Source: Phytoseiulus persimilis (taxonomy: Eukaryota; Arthropoda; Arachnida; Mesostigmata; Phytoseiidae). Taken from it: 64,000 bases of DNA. Positions 10,241 through 21,109 of the stretch are shown piece by piece (position 1 is the first letter of the stretch; the number at the start of each line of letters is the position of its first letter). The notes beneath the pieces were generated by a model, which did no database searches, was not told the DNA's origin, and saw only the letters and a program-made list of their open reading frames with translations. The stretch lies in assembly GCA_037576195.1 (NCBI GenBank), contig JAQZDE010000081.1, positions 36,001-100,000 of the forward strand. Reading direction: 5' to 3'. The position numbers and the translations under genes were made by a program.

Positions 10241-13200
10241 TTATACGTCTGTCTCCATGAGCTCAAGCTGGAGGTCGTCCATGTTCGGCATCACGAGAAC
10301 CCTCTGGAATTCCTGCAGGGCAAAGAGACGAATTTCAACGTTTGAGATCGTTCCCAAGTCGGCTAGTAACAGCGCGAAGTTCGGGAATCGTCCGAAGACG
10401 CTTCGATCACGGAAAGAAAATCCTCACTCGCCTGGAACAATGCCCTCTCAATGACAGCGGCCAACATCTGCTTGAATGAAATCTCTTTGACTCCCATCTG
10501 AGGCGTGGCTTTGAACTCTAATCGGGGCACGCTCCGGAATCCATACCTGCAAACAGTGATTTTTTATGCAAACGGCGCGACCGGACTCGGGATTATTCCC
10601 GAGGAGGAGGTTCGAGAGATCGGGAGGAACAAAAGTCGACCATGCTTAAGGACACTCACCAAAGACGATCAGTGGGCGGAGGCGGTATGTTCAGAGCGAG
10701 ACGTCCGACGAGCGAAGTTAACTGGATAGTTAGTTTAAGATCAGTATTCGAAAGCTCCTTCATCTTCTTCTTCACATACGCAGTTTCTGTCGCCTGCTGG
10801 AACAAACTCCACTGTGAGATGCGATCGACCATGTCTAAAATCCTCTTCGAGGTTGCACCCTGCGCTTCCTCCAGCTCGGCGTCATCTGTGGAAGAGATTC
10901 GAGAAATCCGTTGAGATCGTGCTGACTAGAAATCACCGAGGAAAGCAGAGACTTAGTTTCCCGAAACCAGTTCGGGAGTGAGGGTGGAAGAGGGAGGCTC
11001 ACTTGGTTGGTTTCCGTTGCTGTCGTCGTCATCGTCATCCTCAGACGGCGGCTCATCGTCATGGCTCAGGTCCATCGACAACGTCATTTCTTGCATTTCT
11101 TGTTCAGCTCCAGCAGCGATCGGCTTGTCTGGCAGTCCTTGTTTCTTCAGTTTCATGAGATTGAGTTTGGTATTGACTGTCACTTGGAAGCTCCCGTTGT
11201 ACGCGAGCTCCACGTCAAGCCATACGCCCGTGTTGGGGCAGTGCACTGCGGCAGACGTCCTCCGGATGAGGGGTATACGCTCTCCTGCCATGAGACCAAA
11301 CGTGTTGGATAAAGTGTTGAAGTTATCGGAATGGTTCGATCCAAGAACCTTTCAGAGAAGTAGGAGGTCTCACCTAGGTCGATGTCGGTTATGGTGAGTT
11401 CCTCCATGAAGAAGGGCACTTTAATTTTCGACAGTTTCTTCTGGAACTTCGCTCTAACAGCCTCGGCCCAACGAGGCTGGGTGAAGAAATCGTAGAGAAT
11501 TCTACCGACGACAAGATTCACCCATTGGGTATCTCCGTCACGGTACTCAAGTGCCTACGAGAGAGAGTTTGATGATTATTGGGATCGGAAATCAGTTGAG
11601 AATGGCCTGCGGCGCCCTTTCCTCGAACTTCTTGATAGAAGAGTTTCTCACCATGGATGGACAAGACGGCTGAATTGCGAATGTTTTCTTCTCATCAGGC
11701 GTTTTACTTTCATGAGCAATTCTTTGGGTGAGAGCCAGGTTGTTCATATACACGAGGAAATTGACGGGTGGACGGACTGTCGGGATTTCGTCTTCATCTT
11801 TGCTTTTCACCTGCTTCTTCACGACAAGAACAATCAGTGAGTTCGGGAAGACCTCTGCAGGTTCGGGAGAATCCCCGGCTATCATTGAGAGACGAACCTT
11901 TTCACTGACCAGCTCCTCCTCTTTCTCTGCGTCCGGAGTGCGATTACCCTGACTCTTCAGGTGAGCCTCGCTAGCGTTTTTCAAAAGCCGGAACCAGTGT
12001 TCTTTATCACGGCATGTTCTGGCGAACAAAAATACCTCCATAGCTTCTTCGATGCCTTGCGCTGGAACGCTGATTGTGATGGGGTACTTCTTATTCCAGA
12101 GGCGTGACGCCGACAAGCCTGCAACCGGGAGCAGAGCCCGTTTTAACTCTATGTACGTCCTCATCCAGTTGTTTCGGGTATCCGAGGATTCATTTCGAGA
12201 GCGGGGAACGAACGCATACCTTCAGGGAGCAACCGCACCGTAGCTCCCTCTAGTTTGAGGAACCATTGCTTTCCCAGCCACACGACCGAATTGATGTCTT
12301 TGTGCTTTTCGTTCCACATCGCGCGTCTCGGGAGTTTTTCCTTCGGGGTTCGAATGCGGAGAGTCGTACCCGACAGACGGACGTGGACGGACTGGCAGTG
12401 GCTGCCAAGATGAGTTCTAACGTCGTAGGGCTCTCCCGCGGGCAGTGCGTTCATCCAACCCTCGAGGAACCCGATTTCTTGGTGTCGGGGCATTAACAGC
12501 ATGCTATTGGGCGCATCACTAGCATCCGGAATCCTCCTGCTGGGCGGATCCGGAGGCCAGAGAAGCCCGCAGACCACATTGTATGTCCACCACGATAATG
12601 AGGCTACAATGAAGCCTTGCATGAACGAGGGCAGAGGCACGCAGACCAGGCACGTCAAAACAGCACAGAGCACTCCGAGAGTTCTCAAAGATAGAGTACG
12701 GATCTCTTCGACGATGTCTGGGAAAGCTCCTGCTATGTAAGCTGAGTCCAGCGCAAGCCAACGCTCCTTGACACGAGTGAAGTCCCGATAGAAAATATTC
12801 TCCTGCGATTCATCACCGGCGGGAAAATCGATCTGAAAATTGACAATGTTGAGTGGGATGTTGGAACTCTCAAGCGAGCTGTCCGAGAGAACCGGTGTCA
12901 GGACTGATCAAAACGGAGCATTATGACAAGTAATGAATCCATATTTGAGGATTCCCCCTCTTAGACACTGATGCATCACAGCACACCTCCGCAAACCGCT
13001 TGCCGCACCTCAAGACCAGTCGCTCTCGAAAGAGAACATCAATCAGCGCTCCACTCATAGAGACTCGTCCTTAGCGCATGCAATTATGAAATCGCTCCAA
13101 AAGGAAACTTTCCTCCAACGGAGCTCGATTAAGGTTTGCGAATGGATCTCGTTTAGACGTCAGCAATGGAAGGGGGCCCACGCAGGTCCCAGGGTTCACG

Positions 13201-14402
13201 AAAGGAATGCTGACGAGACGTCGTTCAGACGGAGTCTTCACGGAACTAGGATGGCGACGAGTCGAGAGATATTTGTAGGACTGAGCTCCACGGAGACTCT
13301 TCGTAATCAGCGCAATTGAAGAGTTGAGAGCCATCCAGACGATTGTTAGTGCCAGTGGTATCGTTAAAGCCGGGCCGATCCGCTGGCGGAACGGCGGAAG
13401 CCAATTGGTTCAAGTGGCTCAATCGGAGATCGGAGATCACAAAAAATGTTGAAAAGCATCACCAGAGACGGGTGGGTCAAGCTTCTGATTTCTTGGCGAA
13501 ACGACGACCGATAACCATGGGAGAGTTCACGGCGGGGTGTGAGCCCCAAGAACAACCGACGCTGACTGAGAAGTCGAGAAAGCTGTCCTCATTCGCGGTT
13601 CTGAGAAGGAGGCCGAATTCGAAGTGCAGTACGATATTCTTCTTCGAACAATAGATGGAAGCATGTCAGGGAGCATCTTCCCCTCGAACCCAGAGTAGAA
13701 TATTTCTCCCCTCACCATTTTAGAACCTCAAGCCACTGAAAAGGAATTATTCGAAAGTTCCATCGACTGAGATTTACCTTTTCCCAAGAATCGTCCTCCA
13801 GAATGAGCTCGTGAACCATTTTCGAGCCGGGCGACTTATCATTGCTCTCCGCAGTTTCCTGTGACAAGAACAGCAGGCTCAAATGAACTCTGCCGATCGG
13901 TATCTTGTTTCGAAAGCTTCAACGAAATTAGCGGAAAAGTGGCACGGATCTCCATCCTGCAGATGGGGACAACCGATGACATCGAGTGTTTCTCGACGGT
14001 TTACCTGATCGAACGCCATAGTTTCAGGTGAAGCTTCCTCCGCTCTTTCAACGACGTCGTCTTCATCCCGGTCCTCTTCTGCTCGTTGTTCGAAGGGTCC
14101 TTTCGGCACCACGGGCATCGACTGTGAGCGCGATCTCTTCTCTTCGATTTTTTTCACAATTTTGCCTTTGATACCTGTGAAGCGATATTTGCGTTTGAGC
14201 TCAACAAGCGCTGTTTTCATGATGTAGACTCACGCTGCCAGGGTAGTGAACCACTCGCGAGCGCAATCGTGATGTTATTGCCCATGTCGAGGCGCCAGCT
14301 TTTCACTTTCGAGCTCTCCGTGTCGATAAAATCCGTAACGACAGTCCGGCCGCACACTTCGAGCGCGCGTTTCACAAGTTTTGACTTCGGGACCGATGAC
14401 AT
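10241..14402 (-). CDS. TEX2: TEX2-like SMP-domain lipid-transfer protein
   Basis: An ER membrane protein that moves lipids at membrane contact sites. Ten exons join in phase: 14402-14234, 14174-14005, 13858-13778, 12832-12220, 12118-11652, 11554-11374, 11284-11003, 10885-10660, 10546-10432 and 10312-10241, giving 791 aa from the ATG at 14402. Two adjacent hydrophobic segments (about 189-240, RTLGVLCAV onward) match the TEX2 membrane anchor. They are followed by the PH-like part (GWMN, LWNKKYPI, RTCRDKEHWF) and the SMP domain (about 510-785) with WVNLVVGRILYDF, KKLSKIKVPFFM, NIPPPPTDRLWYGFR and the C-terminal VLVMPNMDD. The last intron (10431-10313) is GC-AG. The N-terminal third is poorly conserved in the family and its first exon is uncertain; more 5' exons may exist, for example 15349-15098. 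Confidence 0.88.
10313..10431 (-). other. GC-AG intron in TEX2-like gene
   Basis: On the minus strand the donor is CAG|gcgagt and the acceptor ctgcag|GAATTC. Reading through would hit a TAG after 22 codons, while splicing joins ALFQ to EFQRVLVMPN, matching the family. The donor is otherwise near-consensus, so a genuine GC donor is more likely than a sequencing error. Confidence 0.75.
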
Positions 14403-15097
14403 TCCGAGATTACCAGTCTGGAGTTCGGGACTCTCCTTGAGAGTCCCAACGAGTACCTATGAATATGGTTGAGCCGTTGTGATCGGAAGAACCAGTGCCG
14501 AAACTATGACGGAACGGGGATCCTCAGTGGTGATGCCCCGACTCAGCTGAGTGGCGCAAGATTCAGAATGTCCCTCCGCCGTGCTGTTGTACATGCGAAC
14601 AATGCATTGTACGGGCGGACGGAGCGAATCATATCTCAGTGATATTTGTGCTCAGGGTAATATTTATCTAGTGCCGCTAGCGGGGAATGGATCATAGAAC
14701 TTGTGGCGAAGGACTAGACAGCACATCTCGTAAATTTCGAGCTGGCGGCATTTTCTCACATGGAAGGTTCCCAGGGATTGCACGCTGAGCTCTCCCAGTG
14801 GAATTCGTTGATTCGGCTCGTGTCTTCAGAGCGCGGAAAGACTGATACAATGGGGGAGCCGTGACGAAAACACACTGATCGACTCCACCAAATCCCGGGG
14901 AGTTATTGCTGACGTGTGTACGAAATAGCTTAATAAGCCACTCAAACAAGATAAGAAGAACACACCAGCCGTGGCTCCTGGTCCAAGCAAACATATTTCA
15001 ATGATGACCGATTAGGCTTAGGATGATATGGCATTTGTGAGAGCGAGTTTGCGTTCCCGCTGAGTTGGCTCGTGGTTTCTTGCGCGTATACACTCAC

Positions 15098-15349
15098 CCC
15101 CGAACCAGCTGCCGTCGCGGTTCTCCTGGGGAGCATTTTCCTTGTCCTTCTCTCGATTTTCGCGGTCGAAACCAGGCGATGGACTGCGAGACCTGTCCTT
15201 TGCTTCTTTAGACGGCTCTTTGAGAGTTTTCTCCTCCTTCTTGTCTTTGACATCTTTTTGTTGCACCTCTTTGATGTTGGCGGTAGCATCCTTGTTTTTC
15301 TGCTCCTTTCCAGTCTGTTTTCTGAATCTGAGGAGCAAATCAATGAAGC
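15098..15349 (-). CDS. Candidate coding exon, Lys/Glu-rich, unassigned
   Basis: An acceptor (cattcag|GC) at 15349 and a donor (GGG|gtgagt) at 15098 bound a 252-nt open stretch. It encodes FIDLLLRF followed by a highly charged low-complexity region (KDVKDKKEEK, RSRSPSPGFDRENREKDKEN) and ends GSWFGG. The splice sites and charge bias suggest a real exon. It could be a 5' exon of the TEX2-like gene, whose N-terminal regions are charged and disordered. It ends in phase 1, however, which does not fit directly onto the 14402 exon, so a missing exon or a separate gene must be assumed. Confidence 0.4.
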
Positions 15350-18300
15350 CTGAATGAGATGGACATGAAAGTCATCAGAGTCAAACAGTCCAGCCGTCAG
15401 GATAGTCGCCACTCATGCAAAAAGTGCAGCAGGAGTCAGGTCCTTCCTCTACAACGGTGGTTCTGAGCAGCCACAAGGGTCGTTTTCCCATTTATCGAAT
15501 GTGATGGAACGCTCGGCGTCGTCCCAGACCACGGGAATGAATACAGGTGCTATGAACAAAATGGAACACAGGGCGGGAGGGGCTGAAGAGCAACACACAC
15601 AGTATCATCAACTCTTTGAGGTTAGACTACTTCTTCCCTCTTGACTCTTATGGTTGGTATGAAATCGTCGATAGCGTATTTCGATTTCCGCGTCGTTGTT
15701 TTTACCATTGATAATATCAGATAAGCGAGAGAGAATCGAATCAGAATCAAGAATATAGAATCTTGAGTGTGAGAGAAGAGGATCGGCACGCCATAATCCC
15801 GCGGCTACATGGGGACTTTAATTTCTCGCAACGGAGAGGACCCTGAATCTAGCAAGGATCGGTCGCTTCTGAGAAATTCGGCTCTGCTTCGCCGCGGTTC
15901 CCCCCTCCTAACCTATTACCGATGAGTGATCTATCCGTCCCGTACAGCGGATCTTCTCCGTGCAAAACATTACCAACCTTGAAACAAGGTCTTTGACAGG
16001 ATTCGCCTGGTGTTGTGGCGTGGACTGCGGGGGCTGACTCGGACATTCTTGGAGATTTTTCAATCCGACACTCGAATCCTCGTCCTCGACTATCTGAAAG
16101 CGAGAAACGGAGCACATCTGCATCAGAGATGTTCCGGACACGAAAACTCCTCACTTTCGCCTTCGGTGCGACAATCACGGCAGGCTGTTCTGAAGAGGGA
16201 CCGGACAGACCAGACCTTCGGGATAGAGCTCACCTGGCCCGAGACATCATGCGGAACGGATCTCAGTGATGTGGATTCGGGTGCATTTAGAGAAATCGGC
16301 GATGGCGGATTAAATATTCCTTCAAGATCCTCTTTTTCAGGGTCGTAGCGAAATGCCGTCTCAAGCAAGAGACTACGAGATGCGTTTTCGGCTCCGCTAC
16401 TAGTGTTCTTTCCTGCAAAGAAGGCAAGCATTTCCCTCATATGTTGGAAATACTTCGACTCTTCGATTCTTGACGATGAACGGGGATAGGGGTGATGTGA
16501 CGACGCGGCAAGCTTGCAAACAATTTCCAACTTCCAGCGAGCTCTGAAGAAGGAAGTCAAGTTGTTGGCTTCAAGGTTCAATCAGCATAGGTGATCAAGA
16601 TTTTGTAAATGAGAAGAGCTCTGGAACCTCGTTCATGAAGTCACTCCGTTCTGCAATGAACACGCGTACCACCTAATCTTCTCTGTTTTGACTAACTTTG
16701 TGTGTATCGTGCGAGCGAGAGTGAGTCGCGAAAGACGATAGACGATAGATTCGTTCAGCCGGCGACACTATCGATAATGATGATTCCAAAAATTCGATGG
16801 ATAACGAACATCACAGCTAGAGACCATGTTGTGTCGTTGGGCTCTCGCCTTCCGCAAAATCTATGGACGTTTCATTTGAGCCCACACTCAGGACCGACAA
16901 GATCGGAACGCTACAGTCTCGTGTCTGAATCGTCACATGCAAATTCCCATTCGCGAAGCAGTTCCCAGCCGATATCCAACAGTTTCGACCACCAGCGCGA
17001 AAGGAACCGAGCATCAGAAGTCAAGTGACCGTTTCCAAAATCATATGAAGGCGAAGTCCGCAGAAGGTCACCACGCGGCAGCCATGAGCGGGGCCCGTGA
17101 CGTAAAACGCATCGGTATTGCCCCTCCCACAGAAACAGTTTCTTCGTTTGAGTTGAAGCTTCTCCATATCTCCGCGAAACCCCAACTCCATTCGCTTTAT
17201 CCCAGTCTCAGACTCGCACTTTGCGTTCCAATCTGGATCCACCACACCCACAGGAAGAGGCGCATCGTTTCCCCCTTCTGTTTGTTTGACTGAATGTTCA
17301 GTTGCAAAGCTCATCGTCCATCGGGAGATCACGGTCGTGCGGCTGAGACCCGCTCTAAACCAAACCAACATTCCCATTATCATTCGCGTTGAGTCGAGGT
17401 ACAAGACGTCGACGTTCACGAATACTTCCAGTTGAGGGAAAGATATTACGACACATTGCCAAACACTATGACTCAGTCGGCTTGAGCTGCTGCACGCAAG
17501 CGTCATTGACACAGGCTTTTCGGAAACTTCGAACTGTCGAAGGTCTCACTAGGAATCCACCGCTGGCGACGCAACTCCCCGATCGATCGAATTTCGTTGG
17601 CAGTGGACGAAACAGTGGAAAGAAGGATTTTTTCTTCCTTGTCACAAATCTTTCCAGAGGAATTTCCCAGCAACGCCGAGTGATGAAGCACTGGGAATAA
17701 GTGATCTTCTGGAATACCTCTCGTGGTGGATGAGTATGTCACCTGTCTGTGTGGTATGCCTCTTTTAAATTCGAAGCAAGCTGTTCAAATCGACGTCGAG
17801 TCTGCGTCCTCTATATCAGCGTCTAGCGCTCAAAACCATCATCAGCTGTTAGTTGCCTCCTCAGGTGCTCACATCTTATCGTGATTTTCTCAGAATCGGT
17901 TTCGATGCGAGCTCTGCGTGCGAGTCATTCCCTCATCGGATGTGCATAAGCAACGCAGTCGTTGGAAAACAGGAAATTTCTCATGATCTTTTCCCGCTGG
18001 ACCTTCGACGACCGGAGCCTTATGGAGCCCGCTTGATGGCGAGAAACTTTGCTAGAGAAGCCCCGTCAATCTCCATGCGGAATTGAATAACAGGGTACTT
18101 CTAGAAAGTGTTGAAATATTTTCCCAGAACCATAAATTATTAACACGATTCGGGAGATAACCCGATCGAGACACGTAAATATAATGATTGAAAATCATTG
18201 TGACAACCTCCTGTCTTGAATAACCTGTTACTACATCATTATTTTATCCTGAATGTCGGAAATGACAATGGTCGAGAATGGAAGTTTCGGACGACCCCTT

Positions 18301-18978
18301 GGCTAAGCCAGCTGGCTCCTCAGCTTTTCACATGGAATGGAGGCCCGGATATTCTTCACTAGAAGAAGGGCGACCCGAAGCTGCCTCTCCGAACGTACCT
18401 TTAAACATGACTCGTGCCCTAGATGCAAAGCTTTCACATCACAACGCATAAATTCTATGTGCACCGGTGGCGCAACGCTCTATCTACGCGGTGGTGGCGA
18501 GCTACCAGCCGAACATCGCTCCTTCGAGATCTGCCATTTGTTGTGGCTCGGCGGCTGTTCCACACATCAGCGGATTGATACAACGTGGGTGGGCGGACCT
18601 AAAAAACACCTGTTTTGAGGAAACACGTGTTTTCGAGGTGAAAATTCTCGGGCATTCCACTCGCCAACAATGAGTTCAAGGGACGTCAGCCTGATTGTCG
18701 ACCGATTCCGTTGGCATCGATTGCGTTACCGAGGGACAAGAGTGACCTCCCGAGATCTAGTTGTAGTCGCAGGAAGAGAGAGGGGCACGTCACCACCGAG
18801 CTGGAGTCATTATTTCGAAATCTACGTTGACATGCGGTCCCCTTTTTCGAAACTATTACCACCGTCGCGCGATGTAAACAATAACATCGGCAAGTTCGAA
18901 TCAGCTGTTCGGCCCGCAGGTGACCCCGAGCCGGGGCGGCAATCAGACAAAGCACAGTCAGCTGAACACGGAACCATC
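15350..18978. other. Region with no confident gene
   Basis: Several minus-strand frames occur at 15849-16581, including a stretch with SVSRFQIVEDED (about 16113-16078) that precedes a possible donor (TCAAG|gttggt, about 15980). They could be exons of a gene upstream of the TEX2-like gene, but no family was recognised and phases could not be chained. The 17021-17512 minus frame (163 codons) has no recognised domain. The rest is unremarkable. Confidence 0.4.
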
Positions 18979-19318
18979 ATGATTCCGGCACTAAGGATGC
19001 TTCTACGCTTGGAGCAACGGCGTGTCGGTCAGTGTAAGCTAGTTCACGAAACTTGGAGAGAACCGTCAATTATTCCAGTCTCTCATGCTGGAGACTTTTT
19101 CAGATCGAAGGCTGAGCCAAGCCAGGCATCAACACTATGATTTCGGTCATCGGGAACGGGAAGCGAGTAACGTTAAAATATTGTGGTTTGGCTCACTCGC
19201 AGTCTCTATGTCAGTAGTTTTATATTTGTCTCAGAATCAGGCATTGTACGAAAAACTCGTCGAACCATTAAAACCACAAATTGAGCAGAGCCCCGAAGAC
19301 TCGATAAGCATGGAATAA
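18979..19318 (+). CDS. Small single-pass membrane protein, unidentified
   Basis: Two exons, 18979-19027 and 19104-19318, separated by a 76-nt intron (G|gtcagt ... tttttcag), join in phase to give 87 aa. The N-terminus (MIPALRMLLRLEQRR) is basic and amphipathic, like a mitochondrial targeting segment. One hydrophobic helix follows (ILWFGSLAVSMSVVLYL), then a short acidic tail (EQSPEDSISME). An AATAAA lies 53 nt after the stop. The arrangement is typical of small inner-mitochondrial-membrane subunits or assembly factors, but no family was recognised and the location is inference. The gene is divergent from the TEX2-like gene and lies just upstream of PIG-C on the same strand. Confidence 0.55.
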
Positions 19319-19371
19319 GGTGGCGTGAGCCTCGTTTGGACTGATGAGATGAGAAATCTGAGAAGCCTGGG

Positions 19372-19377
19372 AATAAA
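19372..19377 (+). terminator. Polyadenylation signal of the small membrane-protein gene
   Basis: AATAAA 53 nt after the stop codon of the 18979-19318 gene, well placed to end its transcript before PIG-C. Confidence 0.55.
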
Positions 19378-19901
19378 GTTCACTCATTGAAGACAGCGAA
19401 CAGTGCTCAGGTCGTCTTTATTCATTTCATGATGCCGTGAGAATCGTAACCTGGTTCTGGCTCACGCCAGATTGAGGATCAGTCTCACGGTAGGAACATA
19501 TATCTTGTATTCCCCGGCATTTTTCTCCGTGTTCCCCTCCATCGAGTACCCGGTAGCCAAGTTGTTTCCACCTATCATCAACTCCTCGGTATGCTCTCGT
19601 GATCCGCTTGTTGCATGGATCCTACGCTGGTTGGTATCGATATTTCCATGCGATGAGGGTGTCATGGTGTCTGGGTTTGTCTGGACGTTCAACCGAGACG
19701 GAGGGCCGGGAGGAACTTTCGGTCGGATGAGAGGCACCTTCCCAAATAGCACTCATTCGGCGAGGATATCGTTTCATTCAGTCACAGCTCCGGCAAGCGG
19801 AGCCGGAAAGCTGGCGAGGATGAAGCCCGGCTGTAAGAATCAATATTCTTCAGCATAAGAGAAATTCCGGGCTTCGTATATCCTATTAATTTCATACGGA
19901 A

Positions 19902-21048
19902 ATGGACCGTCGTTGTTGGAAATCGTTGCGTGTGCAGCACTCGGCGTCGCAGCCAGTGCTGAACTGCAAGTATCACGATTCGTTCCTCGGAGCGTCGTCT
20001 CGAAGCCGCTGAAGTCGAGTCTGCCGTATCTGGTCCGAAATATCTGCTCTCATGACCGTTGTTGTCGTGGTCGACCTCGTAGTCCAACTCGTCATCTCGC
20101 GTACCCTGTTATGCTGTGCCCTCTCCCTTGTTGTCGGTCGCTCTGCCCGCCAGGCAGCAAGCAAGCAAGCAACTGATGAAAGAGTGGTTTCGGAATCCAG
20201 CGCGCCTCTGACGGGACGCGATCAAGGAAGTGGTGATTATGATGCCGTAATAATTAGGATCGAGTCCTAGGATGGCCCTCCAGTTGCCCCAGAAGGTGAC
20301 GCCGACGCAGGCCCTGGCCATCGGCTCACGCGTGGTGCAGTCGCTGTGTCGCCTACTTGTGTTCCTGTGTTCTTACCGTCTACTATCAGCCGATCCGACG
20401 ATCGTGGCTCTCGACGCGCTGAACGTGATGCGGTTGCTCATGTTCGTCATTACCGTGACACTCGCGTTCTGGTCGTACCAGAACGTCAAAGAAATTCTAC
20501 TGTATTCAATGTTTTTGGTGGCGCTCAGCCCTGTGGTACGCAGCCTTGCCGAGACAGTTTCCACCGACACCATTTATGCATTGTCGGCCACACTGTCCAT
20601 AGTGCATTTGTTTCTATCTGACTACACGCTTTCGACACCGCTGTCTGAAGTGTCTTTATCGTTGAACTCGCAGATCTTCTCGTCAGTCTGCTTGGCGTCG
20701 AGACTCACGTCGAATTCCGCCGTGTTCGCCTTGATGTGTGCCTCAGCCGTCCTGTTTGTGACCCTTGCCCGAGTTTCGAACGAGTCTCGCCGGAAACATC
20801 TGTTCACAGCTCTGCACGTCATCGCGTCCTCAGTGTTTTTCTTCGTGGTCGAGAGACGTAATCGAGACGTCACTGCTGAACTTTATCTCTGGGTTCTGCT
20901 GTTGTTCACAGTGGGAATCGCTCTACCTCTGCTCTACGTTAGGCTGCAAACCCTGAGAAAGATCTGCTCGGGACCTTGGGACGAAGCTGTGCCTGGTCGC
21001 TCGGAACCCGTATACGCACGAAAACAACGTCAAGCCAAAAACGACTGA
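19902..21048 (+). CDS. PIGC: PIG-C, subunit of GPI N-acetylglucosaminyltransferase
   Basis: ER multi-pass subunit of the complex that adds GlcNAc to phosphatidylinositol, the first step of GPI-anchor synthesis. The main exon (20271-21048) encodes several membrane helices and the family hallmarks SPVVRSLAETVSTDTIYALS, SLSLNSQIFSSVCLASRL and the C-terminal GPWDEA. Starting at the ATG of 20272 gives 258 aa, about 35 short of animal PIG-C. A candidate first exon (19902-19993) encodes WKSLRVQ and KYHDSFLGA, resembling the family W-K-x-L and NYxDxxFL motifs. Splicing at a weak donor (GGAGC|gtcgtc) to ctag|G at 20271 keeps frame and gives 289 aa with the expected spacing. The main exon is secure; exon 1 is tentative. 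An AATAAA follows at 21100. Confidence 0.92.
20155..20172. repeat. AAGC microsatellite
   Basis: About four tandem copies of the tetranucleotide, lying in the putative first intron of PIG-C. Confidence 0.6.
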
Positions 21049-21099
21049 ACATATCACCGCAGCTCCTATTTTTTACGATTTATACTCGAGAGCCCTGTA

Positions 21100-21105
21100 A
21101 ATAAA
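21100..21105 (+). terminator. Polyadenylation signal of PIG-C
   Basis: AATAAA 52 nt after the PIG-C stop codon. Confidence 0.7.
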
Positions 21106-21109
21106 GTTC

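Noticed and set aside
17021..17512. 163-codon minus-strand frame
   Set aside because: No domain, no supporting splice or start context; a frame this long is near chance expectation in 64 kb.
18466..18545. tRNA-like A-box (GGTGGCGCAACGC) with a possible TTCGAG further on
   Set aside because: No seven-base acceptor stem, anticodon arm or proper T-arm could be formed; treated as chance similarity.
19462..19752. Minus-strand 96-codon frame ending shortly before a minus AATAAA
   Set aside because: No recognisable domain, splice structure or upstream exon; it lies between two plus-strand genes.
19973..20164. Minus-strand frame with SDQIRQTRLQRL, reminiscent of the UBE4B N-terminus
   Set aside because: It is antisense to the PIG-C 5' region, no U-box gene follows on that strand, and the match is too short.
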